Shown here: positions 1 through 7,622 of the stretch, piece by piece | How positions within the stretch are numbered: the stretch's first letter is position 1 | Layout: every line of letters begins with the position of its first letter | Assembly: GCA_946481625.1 (NCBI GenBank) | Contig: CAMLOZ010000012.1 | Location: forward strand, 1-16,867 | DNA from: an uncultured Haloferula sp. | GTDB lineage: Bacteria > Verrucomicrobiota > Verrucomicrobiae > Verrucomicrobiales > Akkermansiaceae | Reading direction: 5' to 3' | Length of the DNA stretch: 16,867 bases | Made by a program: the position numbers and the translations under genes | Notes under the pieces: generated by a model | The model's input: only the letters and a program-made list of their open reading frames with translations | Databases searched by the model: none | Told to the model about the DNA's origin: nothing

Positions 1-1678
1 CGGCGAGGTGGATCTTTCGTTGCCGCCGGATGGATCGGGTGATCATTTCGCTTCACTGGAAAGAGGCAGCGTCACCTTCCCGACGAAGAAGGCGCCGCTG
101 TGGCTGGATCATGCGAGCGAGGGAAACTACGACAACTGGTGGTTCGGGTCGGGCCAGGAGGAGAGCCTGAGCGCAAAGGTCTTCGAGATCCGCGCGGGCG
201 TGCCGATCAGCCGGGCGGGAGATGATTTCTTCGGCGTGCAAGAGTTCAACGGCAACGGATCGGGTATCGCGGCGGATGCGTGGAGCGCGGTAGCGGCCCA
301 GCCGGACACGCCGCTGGGGCGCTTGGCGCGCGGGACTTTTCATGCGGCGACTTACCTCGCGGGTTGGCACGACGAGGACAACGGGGACCTGCGGACTTAC
401 TCGACGGGGGCCTTCCTCTATCCGGACGGGAGCTACGACAACCTGGCGGGCTTCGCGAAGCAGGCGCAATCGCAGGCACGCTTCGCGGCGATCTATCAGG
501 CGGTATCGGCCTGGGGTTCGGCTCCGCCCGCGACGGCGGTGGCGGAGATGGCGGATGTGGATCTGGACGGCGAGGCGGAGTACGTGCTGAAGAACGGCAA
601 GGTCTTCGCGCTCTTCGAAGCGATCGGCGGCCGCTGCACGGCGGCGTGGGCGCGCGATGCGGTGACGGGGAACGTGAGCCAGATCGTGGGAAACCATCTT
701 TCGTTTTCGGGCAGCGACACGGAGTCGGAAGGAAGTGCGAACCAGAACGGGGACGGCACGGTACGGGCGCGGCGGACCTCGGCCTTCAAGGACTGGTGGG
801 CGGATGCCGGCAGCGGCGGGACGAACCAATTCGTGAACGCGCTCTACACGGTGGCGCCGGCGGTTTCGGGGACGGGATGGACTTTCACCGCGCCGGGCGG
901 GGTGATCGTGAAGACGATCTCGCTGGAGGATGCGGCGGAGACATTGGTGGCGGACTATGCCTTGGCGGGAGGCTACACGAAGCTGTACGTGCGGTTCGGG
1001 CTCTCGCCGGATCTGGATGATCTGCTGACCGGCGGGCAGGCGGGGCTGGCATTGCAAGCGGATGCCGGTGCGGTGACGGTGAGCAACACGACGGCGGGGG
1101 GAATCGCGAGCGCGGTGGTCGGGCTGGAGTCGGACGTGACCTGGCAATCGGTTGCGACGGACGACGACTTCGCCAACCAGGATACGATCGCGATGCGCAA
1201 CCAGGCGCAGGTGCAGCAGATCGAAGTGGAGAGCCAAGGTACGACGTTTACCGTATCTCTTTCGCTGGCGGCGGCGACGCTGGACGGCGATCTGGACGGG
1301 CTGCCGGGGGATTGGGAGGCGGAGAACGGGCTGGATGACGGGGATGCGGAAGGAGAGAACGGTGCCGCGGGGGATCCGGACGGGGATGGAATGGACAATT
1401 TGACGGAGTGGCTCGTGGGCTTGGATCCGCAAAGCGCGGATCGCGGGGACTTCCCGACTCTGGGGATGGAGAAGATCGCGGGGGGATTCCGGCTCTCCTT
1501 CCCCACCCTGCCGGACCGGTTGTACCAGTTGCAGGTTTCGGATGCTCTGGGTGGGTGGGCGAATTCGGGTTCGCCGGTAAGCACGGCAGGGGATGCGGGG
1601 CCGGATGTTTTGGAGATCGACGATACGAGCGGGTTGCCGCGGCGGTTTTACCGGATGGTGATTCAGGCGGCACCGTGA
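1..1678 (+). CDS. C-terminal part of a large secreted protein, possibly a glycoside hydrolase (5' end outside window)
   Basis: The reading frame is open from base 2, so the gene starts before the window; the GTG at base 8 is only the first in-window start-like codon. About 558 residues are visible. Residues counted from base 8: around 180-230 there is a stretch with the pattern 'aDvDlDGeaEYvLkNgkvfalfEaiGGr', resembling the beta-rich domain that follows the catalytic barrel in some GH57-type amylases; this is a remote resemblance recalled from the family, not a firm hit. Residues about 425-475 are rich in D and G (DGDLDGLPGD, DPDGDGMDN), typical of thrombospondin type-3-like calcium sites. 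Residues about 485-556 form a short terminal domain with 'LYQLQVSD...W' and 'RFYRM', seen also in the next gene. No catalytic residues can be assigned because the N-terminal part is missing. The next gene starts about 70 bp downstream on the same strand, which suggests joint extracellular glycan breakdown. Confidence 0.75.
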   Translation, partial: GEVDLSLPPDGSGDHFASLERGSVTFPTKKAPLWLDHASEGNYDNWWFGSGQEESLSAKVFEIRAGVPISRAGDDFFGVQEFNGNGSGIAADAWSAVAAQPDTPLGRLARGTFHAATYLAGWHDEDNGDLRTYSTGAFLYPDGSYDNLAGFAKQAQSQARFAAIYQAVSAWGSAPPATAVAEMADVDLDGEAEYVLKNGKVFALFEAIGGRCTAAWARDAVTGNVSQIVGNHLSFSGSDTESEGSANQNGDGTVRARRTSAFKDWWADAGSGGTNQFVNALYTVAPAVSGTGWTFTAPGGVIVKTISLEDAAETLVADYALAGGYTKLYVRFGLSPDLDDLLTGGQAGLALQADAGAVTVSNTTAGGIASAVVGLESDVTWQSVATDDDFANQDTIAMRNQAQVQQIEVESQGTTFTVSLSLAAATLDGDLDGLPGDWEAENGLDDGDAEGENGAAGDPDGDGMDNLTEWLVGLDPQSADRGDFPTLGMEKIAGGFRLSFPTLPDRLYQLQVSDALGGWANSGSPVSTAGDAGPDVLEIDDTSGLPRRFYRMVIQAAP

Positions 1679-1696
1679 GGGAGAGGGAGGTGAAGC

Positions 1697-1785
1697 AACC
1701 GCAGATGAACGGGATGAACGCAGATCAACAGCCGGATGAGGTCGGGTTTATGTTAACCGCGAATGGACGCAAATGGACGCGAATT
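1697..1785. repeat. 10-bp-period degenerate repeat, two blocks
   Basis: Two blocks share the pattern 'ACCGC-GAATGRACGC' with a period of about 10 bases. The first (1697-1728) reads AACCGCAGATGAACGGGATG and onward; the second (1753-1785) reads TTAACCGCGAATGGACGCAA and onward. Such 'accgcagatgaacgcagatgaacg' sequences are, from general experience, dispersed in many environmental bacterial genomes, usually between genes. The first block lies in the spacer after the upstream gene; the second lies inside the predicted 5' coding end of the amylase gene and encodes TANGRKWTRI of its signal peptide. Function unknown. Confidence 0.6.
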
Positions 1786-4700
1786 CTGAGAGGATGGGGT
1801 GTTAGGTTGGCGGGAGGGTTGTTGGCCACGGGTGGTTTTGCTCATGCGGCGGGGACCTTGACGGTGAGTACGCCGGGATATCCGGCGGACCGGAGTGCGG
1901 AGTATACGATCAGCCATGTGTACTTGGACGAGGTGGCGGGGACGACGGTGCCGGTCACGTTCCGCTTCACGCCGGGGGTGGGCAACGTGACAGACGTGGA
2001 GCTGTGGACGAACGTGAACCGGCGCGATCTGGCGAACACGGACAAGGACGGGAACGGCTATCCCGACGGGGTGGTGGCTCCGAATGGCAACACGGTGACG
2101 GATTCCCCGGGGGATACGGATGCGGTGACGGGGCACTACTTCGCGCCGCTGAACATGAGCGATGCGGGCGGCGGGGTGTGGGAGCTAACGGTGCCCGTGG
2201 TGAAGACGGGGGCTTACCGGGTCTCGGCTCGCTTCAAGACTTCGGACAACCCGGGAACGTGGCAGTGGTATGGACTAAGGGATCATTGTGTCGTGGCGGC
2301 TCCGGCGATCGCCCGAGACGTGCGGTTGTACGAGATGAACGTTTTCAACATCGAGGCTGACGGGGATGGTTTCTCGAACCGGTCGACGCTGGAGGACCTA
2401 CACAATGCGCCGGGGGCGCCGCACAACGGGAGCAACCGCTGGGATCTCGACTATCTAACAAGCCTGGGCTGCAATTGGCTGTGGTTCCAACCGATCCATC
2501 CGAACGGGATCGACGGGCGCGAGAACAATCCTGCCACGGGTAATCCCTATGATCCGGGAAGCCCCTATGCGGTGAAAAATTTCTTCGAGGTGAACGCGCT
2601 GATGAGCGTGAACTACAACGGCGGGCAGCCGGAAGCTGTGAACCGCGCGGCGGCGATGACGGCGTGGCAGAACTTCGTGAACGCGGCGGACGCGAAGCAG
2701 GTGGGGATCATGCTGGATGCGCCGTTCAATCATACGGCCTTCGACGTGGAATTGGCGGGGAAGGGCGTGGAGCTTTTCCAGCGGGATGGAGAGCCCGCGT
2801 GGTCGGCGGGGGACGAGATCCGGAATCGGGATGCGCGGTTCTTTTCGCGCAGCGGCAACTACGGGCTGCGGGCCTTCGATGCGGGATCGATCGCGGCGGG
2901 GCCGGACCGTTTCGACTTCGGCAAGTGGAACGATGTGAAGGATGTATTCTTCGGTCGCTACGATGCGCTGGTGGAATACGACAGCGAGCCCGAGCGGTCG
3001 AGTCATACGGCGGAGGGCGATTGGTTCGACACCTCGCAATTCGAGTGGACGAACGGTGATTTCAACCAAGGCGGGCAGTCGTGGAATGTGACGCGGCGGG
3101 TGTGGCAGTACTTCGCGCACTATGCGGTGCACTGGCTGGAGAAGACGCGGCCTGCGGGGCAGAACCGCAACTCGACGCCGGCGGATGGAGATGCCGCGGC
3201 GCGTTATGCCTGGGACGCGCGGGGCTTCGACGGGCTGCGCTGCGACTTCGGCCAAGGGCTGCCGCCGCAGTGCTGGGAGTACATCATCAACACGGCGCGC
3301 TCGAAGAAGTGGAGCTTCGTGATGATGACGGAATCGCTCGACGGAGGGAACGTGACCTACCGCAGCGCGCGGCAATTCGACATCCTGAACGAGAACATCG
3401 TGTTCCCGCTGAAATCGGCGGCGAACAAGCAGGACTACCGCAACATCTACGAGGGGCGTCGTACCGCCTACGGACAGGCGCTGGTGCTGGCGAACACGAC
3501 CTCGCACGACGAGGAAGTGATGAGCGACCCGTGGCAATCGATGGTGCGCTATCTCGCGTGCAACACGCTCGACGGGGTGCCGCTTGTTTTTCCGGGGCAG
3601 GAGCTCGGGATTTCCACGACCTACGGTTACAACCACTACGAGTCGAACTTCGGCAAGCAGATCCCGCACTTCAAACGCTGGAACTCGATGATGCCGATGT
3701 GGAACGACGGGGACTTCGGCAACGAGCAGCTCTATCCGGTCTTCGCCGCGGCGAACCGGGCGCGTGCGGGGAGTCCGGCGCTGCGGTCCTCGAACCGCTG
3801 GTTCCTGGATGGCGACGGGAACAACCCGCAGATCCATGCGGTGGCGAAGTACGAGACGGCGAATGCCTCGCCGGCCTTCTCCGACGTGGTAATCGCGTTC
3901 TCGAACCTGGACCGGAACAACGTGCAGAGCGACAACTTCAAGATCCCGGCGGGGCTGGCGCCCTTGCTGGGATTGAAGGATGGACGGACTTACAACACGC
4001 GCAACCCGGCGGCCTATACGGCGCAGGATGGAACGCGGGATGAGGTGTGGCTGTGGGGTGCGGGGATCACGGGGGCGGAGCTGAAGGCTTCCGGTTTCTT
4101 CGTCGCCCTGAACAAGGTGCCGGCATCGGGCGGAGGATGGAGTTCCGCGCCTTTCGAAGGGCAGTATCTGAAGGTTCACGATGTTACGCCGCCGCCCTCG
4201 CCGGCACCGCTGGCCAACTACTATGAGATTGGTACCACGGGGACATTCTCCTGGGTGCCGAATGGCGGGCCGGACGACAACATCGCGTCTTGGGAGCTGC
4301 TGATCGTGGACAATTTCAGTGGCGTGGTCGCTTCGGTGTCGTTGCCGGCCGGGACGACTTCCTATTCCTTCACCGGCGTGCCGGGCGGGATTTACCGTGC
4401 GACCCTCACGGCGGTGAGCGCGGCGGGGATCGAATCGACGACGCCGGGGCAGAGCAGTCCCGGGGCACCGAATCCGGAATCCCCCACCAGCCCGGTGATG
4501 CTTCTGGCGGCCGAGGAGGATCAGGATTCCGACGGCGAGAGCAATGCCGACGAGGCGGCGGCGGGCACGAATCCATTCCTGGCGTCATCGGTGTTCCGGG
4601 TGAGCGGGATCGCGCGGACGGGCGGCGGCATCGAAGTGAATTTCGCGAGCGTGGCAGGGCGGACGTATCAGTTGGAGACGAGGACCGATTTGACCGCAGG

Positions 4701-4821
4701 GAGCTGGGTGGATGCGGGTGCGTCCTTGGTTGCAGAAGGGGACAGCACGACATTGGTGCACGTGCCGGAGCCCGGCGATGAGAAGCGTTTTTACCGGGTG
4801 CGGGTGGTGGCGGAGGAATGA
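1750..4821 (+). CDS. Secreted GH13 alpha-amylase-family glycosidase with Fn3-like, calcium-binding-like and C-terminal sorting-like domains
   Basis: Predicted to hydrolyse or transglycosylate alpha-glucans outside the cytoplasm. With the ATG at 1750 the protein has 1023 residues. Residues 1-34 form a signal peptide (basic GRKWTRILR, hydrophobic LAGGLLATGGFA, AHAA cleavage region). About 35-185 is a beta domain; the GH13 barrel starts near 188. Conserved regions are clear: DAPFNH (D323, N327, H328), GFDGLRCDFG with nucleophile D499 and R497, MMTES with acid/base E528, and TTSHDE with H586 and D587. The complete triad D499/E528/D587 argues for activity. A fibronectin-III-like domain spans about 817-905, a DxDxDG stretch starts at 924, and a terminal domain with 'RTYQLETRTD' and 'RFYRVRVV' ends the protein. 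Start choice: ATGs at 1705 and 1714 and a GTG at 1690 are in frame, but would give an unusually long n-region; a start at 1408 would overlap the upstream gene by 271 bp. The exact GH13 subfamily and substrate cannot be fixed from motifs. Confidence 0.9.
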   Translation: MLTANGRKWTRILRGWGVRLAGGLLATGGFAHAAGTLTVSTPGYPADRSAEYTISHVYLDEVAGTTVPVTFRFTPGVGNVTDVELWTNVNRRDLANTDKDGNGYPDGVVAPNGNTVTDSPGDTDAVTGHYFAPLNMSDAGGGVWELTVPVVKTGAYRVSARFKTSDNPGTWQWYGLRDHCVVAAPAIARDVRLYEMNVFNIEADGDGFSNRSTLEDLHNAPGAPHNGSNRWDLDYLTSLGCNWLWFQPIHPNGIDGRENNPATGNPYDPGSPYAVKNFFEVNALMSVNYNGGQPEAVNRAAAMTAWQNFVNAADAKQVGIMLDAPFNHTAFDVELAGKGVELFQRDGEPAWSAGDEIRNRDARFFSRSGNYGLRAFDAGSIAAGPDRFDFGKWNDVKDVFFGRYDALVEYDSEPERSSHTAEGDWFDTSQFEWTNGDFNQGGQSWNVTRRVWQYFAHYAVHWLEKTRPAGQNRNSTPADGDAAARYAWDARGFDGLRCDFGQGLPPQCWEYIINTARSKKWSFVMMTESLDGGNVTYRSARQFDILNENIVFPLKSAANKQDYRNIYEGRRTAYGQALVLANTTSHDEEVMSDPWQSMVRYLACNTLDGVPLVFPGQELGISTTYGYNHYESNFGKQIPHFKRWNSMMPMWNDGDFGNEQLYPVFAAANRARAGSPALRSSNRWFLDGDGNNPQIHAVAKYETANASPAFSDVVIAFSNLDRNNVQSDNFKIPAGLAPLLGLKDGRTYNTRNPAAYTAQDGTRDEVWLWGAGITGAELKASGFFVALNKVPASGGGWSSAPFEGQYLKVHDVTPPPSPAPLANYYEIGTTGTFSWVPNGGPDDNIASWELLIVDNFSGVVASVSLPAGTTSYSFTGVPGGIYRATLTAVSAAGIESTTPGQSSPGAPNPESPTSPVMLLAAEEDQDSDGESNADEAAAGTNPFLASSVFRVSGIARTGGGIEVNFASVAGRTYQLETRTDLTAGSWVDAGASLVAEGDSTTLVHVPEPGDEKRFYRVRVVAEE

Positions 4822-4882
4822 CCGTGTCATGCGGCGGGTTTTGGTAACAGGCGGCCCTTCTTGGGCGTAAGATGAGGCACCG

Positions 4883-7036
4883 ATGCGTACCGCCGCCTTC
4901 CTCGCCCTGATCGCCACCTCGCATGCCGCCGAGATCGAGAGCACGTTTTTCGCGGGCAATCTCAAGGACCCGATCGAGCTCGCCGCGGCCCCGGACGGGG
5001 ACGTGTACCTGATCGAGCGGGAGGGACGGCTCCTGCGCCTGCGGCCATCCACCGGCGGGGTGTTCGAGATCGGGAATCTCGATGTAACGGCGCTGCGGAG
5101 CAACGACCGCGAGAGCAATTGGGCGCGCGAGGACGGCCTGCTGGGGCTCGCGCTCGATCCCGGGTTCGCGACGAACCAGCGGCTCTACATCTATTATAGC
5201 CATCCGACGGAGATCCTGAACCGTTTGTCGCGCTTCGAGCTGAAGGACGGGAAGCTGGACCTGGCTTCGGAGAAGGTGCTGCTGGACGTGAAGACCGACC
5301 GGCGGGACAAGGTGTGCCACCATGGCGGCTCGCTGGCCTTCGGCCCGGACGGCTTGCTCTACCTGAGCACGGGCGACAACACGAATCCCTTCCAGAGCGA
5401 CGGCTCCGCGCCGATCGACGATCGCGAAGGCCACGACCATGCAAACGCGATGCGGAGCGCGGGCAACACGAACGATCTGAGGGGGAAGATTTTGAGGATC
5501 CGGCCGACGGAGGATGGCTATGAGATTCCCGCGGGAAATCTCTTCCCGCCGGGGACGGCGAAGACGCGCCCGGAAATCTACGCGATGGGGCTGCGGAATC
5601 CGTACCGCATCTCGATTGATGCGAGGACGAACGTGCTCTACTGGGGCGAGGTCGGGCCGGATGCCGGCAAGGAAGGCCCGAAGGGGCCGCGGGGACATGA
5701 TGAAGTGAACCAGGCGAAGAAGGCGGGGAATTTCGGCTGGCCCTTCGTGATCGCGAACAACAAGCCGTATGCGATCGTCGATTTCACTACAGGCAAGGTG
5801 GGACCGATGACCGATCCGGTCGCGCCGAAGAATCCGGGCAAGCACAACACCGGGCTAAGGGATCTTCCCCCGGCGAACCCGGCCTTCATCTGGTATCCGT
5901 ATGCGAAGAGCGAGGAATTCCCGGCAATCGGCGAGGGCGGGCGGAACGCGATGGCGGGGCCGGTCTTCTACCATGACTCCGGCAGGAAATACAACCTGCT
6001 CGGGAAGGAGGACGACCACACGCTGCTGACCTACGACTGGATCCGCAACAAGATGTGGAAGGCGAAGCTGGGCGAGGACGAGAAGCTGGTGTCGCTGGAG
6101 ACGCTGATGGAAGGGCTGAAGCACCCGATGGATCTGGAGATGGCCGCGGACGGCACGCTGTGGATGCTGGAGTACGGCACGGAGTGGTACTTCAACAACG
6201 ACGGCCGGGTGCGGCGGCTGAGGCCGGTCGACAGCAACAAGGCGCCGGTGATCACGGCGAGGCGCGAGGGCGAGACTTTCACGGCGAACGCGAGCGATCC
6301 GGACGGGGAAGCACCGCACGTCGATTGGTGGCTCACGGAAGGCGCGACGGAGCGGAAGATCGGGAGCGGGCCGGCGCTGGCGGTATCGACGAGCGGGGGC
6401 TCGGAGCTGCGCGCGGTGGCGACGGATGCGAAGGGCGCGGTGGCGATCGCGCGGGTTCCGTTGGTCGAGGAGAAGGCAGCACCGGCGCTGCAGTTGGAAT
6501 TCGGCGGCAAGCCGGAGCGGGTCGGGTTCGGTGAAGAGGTCGCCTTCAAGGTCAGCGGACCAGGCGATCCGGCGAAGGTGGTCGTGCGGGCGCGCTATAT
6601 CCCGCCGACCGGTCACGATGCGGGGGGACCGCAGTTGCCGGTGGACATCGAGAAGCTGGTGGTGGCGCGGCAGTGCTTCGCGTGCCACCAGATCGAGAAG
6701 ACTTCGGTGGGACCTGCTTATCTGGATGTCGCGATGAAGTACCGCGGGGATGACGGGGCTGTGGAGCGATTGCAGGCGAAGCTGAAGAACGGCGGTGGTG
6801 GAGTGTGGGGAGAGATCCCGATGCCGCCGCAGGTGGCGGTGACGGATGTGGAGGCCCCGGGGATTTTGAAGGCGATCCTGGGGCTTTCGACCGGGATGGC
6901 GGAGTCGCGGGGGACCGCGCAGGGGATGCTGAAGTTGAGCGGGAAGCCGGAGGGAGTGGACGGCGGAGGGGCCTGGGAGATCACGGCGGAGGCACAGGGG
7001 TATTTGCCGGCGCGGAAGCGGTTGTTGGCGAAGTGA
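4883..7036 (+). CDS. Secreted PQQ-type sugar dehydrogenase (glucose/sorbosone dehydrogenase propeller) fused to cytochrome c
   Basis: Predicted to oxidise a sugar or sugar derivative in the periplasm and pass electrons to its own heme. The 717-residue protein begins with a short signal peptide (MRTAAFLALIATSHAA). Residues about 18-448 form a six-bladed-propeller-type domain of the GSDH family: 'LKDPIELAAAPDGDVYLIER' blade, 'GLLGLALDPGF', 'HHGGSLAFGPDGLLYLSTGD' with H146/H147 near the expected catalytic histidine, 'GLRNPYRISID', and 'GHDEVNQAKKAGNFGWPF'. Residues about 449-580 look like one or two Ig/PKD-type beta domains (SDPDGEAPHVDWW). The C-terminal part holds CFACH (C598, C601, H602) for covalent heme c, with M647 in 'PMPP' as probable sixth ligand. 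Start: GAGG at 4874-4877 lies five bases before the ATG. It is 61 bp behind the amylase gene on the same strand and may be co-transcribed. The actual substrate is unknown, and PQQ use is inferred from the family. Confidence 0.9.
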   Translation: MRTAAFLALIATSHAAEIESTFFAGNLKDPIELAAAPDGDVYLIEREGRLLRLRPSTGGVFEIGNLDVTALRSNDRESNWAREDGLLGLALDPGFATNQRLYIYYSHPTEILNRLSRFELKDGKLDLASEKVLLDVKTDRRDKVCHHGGSLAFGPDGLLYLSTGDNTNPFQSDGSAPIDDREGHDHANAMRSAGNTNDLRGKILRIRPTEDGYEIPAGNLFPPGTAKTRPEIYAMGLRNPYRISIDARTNVLYWGEVGPDAGKEGPKGPRGHDEVNQAKKAGNFGWPFVIANNKPYAIVDFTTGKVGPMTDPVAPKNPGKHNTGLRDLPPANPAFIWYPYAKSEEFPAIGEGGRNAMAGPVFYHDSGRKYNLLGKEDDHTLLTYDWIRNKMWKAKLGEDEKLVSLETLMEGLKHPMDLEMAADGTLWMLEYGTEWYFNNDGRVRRLRPVDSNKAPVITARREGETFTANASDPDGEAPHVDWWLTEGATERKIGSGPALAVSTSGGSELRAVATDAKGAVAIARVPLVEEKAAPALQLEFGGKPERVGFGEEVAFKVSGPGDPAKVVVRARYIPPTGHDAGGPQLPVDIEKLVVARQCFACHQIEKTSVGPAYLDVAMKYRGDDGAVERLQAKLKNGGGGVWGEIPMPPQVAVTDVEAPGILKAILGLSTGMAESRGTAQGMLKLSGKPEGVDGGGAWEITAEAQGYLPARKRLLAK

Positions 7037-7094
7037 ACTAGGCCTGCCGCGATGGAATACCGGGCGCGGGACGCCCCCCTCCTTGGCGAGCCGG

Positions 7095-7574
7095 TCAGAT
7101 GCTCTCGAAGCGGCCGGCTTCGCGGTTCTTGCGGACCTGGCCAGCGGGGAAGATGGTGCCGTTCATGGCGAGGAAGATGCCTTCGGGGAGCGATTGCACC
7201 GCGCCGAGGGCGAGGCCGAGGTTGAAGACGGCGTCGGTCACGCGGAAGCGGGCGGGCGCGAGGGCACCGGTGAGGACGATGGTCTTGCCGGGAATGCCGC
7301 GCAGGGCTTCCGCAGTGAGGCTCATGGTGTCGGTGCCGTGGGTGATGAGGATGCGCGGCTCGGCGGCTTCCTCGCAGGCGGTGCGGATGGCCTGACGGTC
7401 TTCCGGCTGCATTTCCAAGCTATCCTTGCGGAAGAGGGGAAGAAGCCGCCATTCGAGAGTCACGCCGGCCTCGCGGAAGACATGGGGGACGGTGGGCTCG
7501 CCGACTTCGTATTCGGAGGAGGCGTCGAAGTAGACCTTGTCGATGGTGCCGCCGGTGGTGAGGACGAGGAGCAT
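7095..7574 (-). CDS. Single-domain L-asparaginase-like protein
   Basis: A 159-residue protein matching only the N-terminal domain of type I/II asparaginases (normally about 330 residues, two domains). Visible motifs: TTGGTID at 6-12, containing the nucleophilic-threonine position T10; HGTDT at 79-83 (T81 and D82 as in the second active-site pair); K97 followed by 'TIVLTGAL', matching the active-site lysine context; and 'DAVFNLGLAL' near 114-123. So the residues known from the family to form the Thr-Asp-Lys site are kept, while the C-terminal domain that completes the dimer-interface active site in the classical enzyme is absent. No signal peptide, so cytoplasmic. Stand-alone short forms exist in several bacteria; amidohydrolase activity is possible but unproven. 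It lies 48 bp downstream of the uracil-DNA glycosylase gene on the same strand and converges with the dehydrogenase gene. No clear Shine-Dalgarno sequence precedes the ATG. Confidence 0.85.
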   Translation of the reverse strand: MLLVLTTGGTIDKVYFDASSEYEVGEPTVPHVFREAGVTLEWRLLPLFRKDSLEMQPEDRQAIRTACEEAAEPRILITHGTDTMSLTAEALRGIPGKTIVLTGALAPARFRVTDAVFNLGLALGAVQSLPEGIFLAMNGTIFPAGQVRKNREAGRFESI

Positions 7575-7583
7575 GGAGAAAGT

Positions 7584-7611
7584 TCCAAATTCTAAACTCT
7601 AAGATCCAAAT
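7584..7611. repeat. AT-rich spacer with TCCAAAT direct repeats
   Basis: The 48-bp spacer between two minus-strand genes contains a strikingly AT-rich core in an otherwise GC-rich window. TCCAAAT occurs at 7584-7590 and again at 7605-7611, 21 bases apart, with TCTAAACTCTAAG between them. On the minus strand it reads as runs of ATTTGGA, TTAGAG and TTTAGAATTTGGA, a low-complexity style that I recall as a recurrent intergenic repeat in environmental bacterial genomes. It lies just upstream of the asparaginase-like start and could separate or weaken co-expression of the two genes. Function unknown. Confidence 0.45.
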
Positions 7612-7622
7612 CCGAAGAGAGA

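Noticed and set aside
1408..1749. N-terminal extension of the amylase frame into the preceding gene
   Set aside because: It would overlap the upstream gene by 271 bp, is low-complexity, and would bury the signal peptide. The ATG at 1750 fits better.
2455..5845. Long minus-strand open frames opposite the amylase and dehydrogenase genes
   Set aside because: Arg/Pro/His-rich translations without motifs, antisense to proteins with intact catalytic motifs.
7062..7076. GGGCG-CGGGA-CGCCC hairpin as an intrinsic terminator between convergent genes
   Set aside because: The stem is only 5 bp and is not followed by a T-tract; in such GC-rich DNA it is weak evidence.
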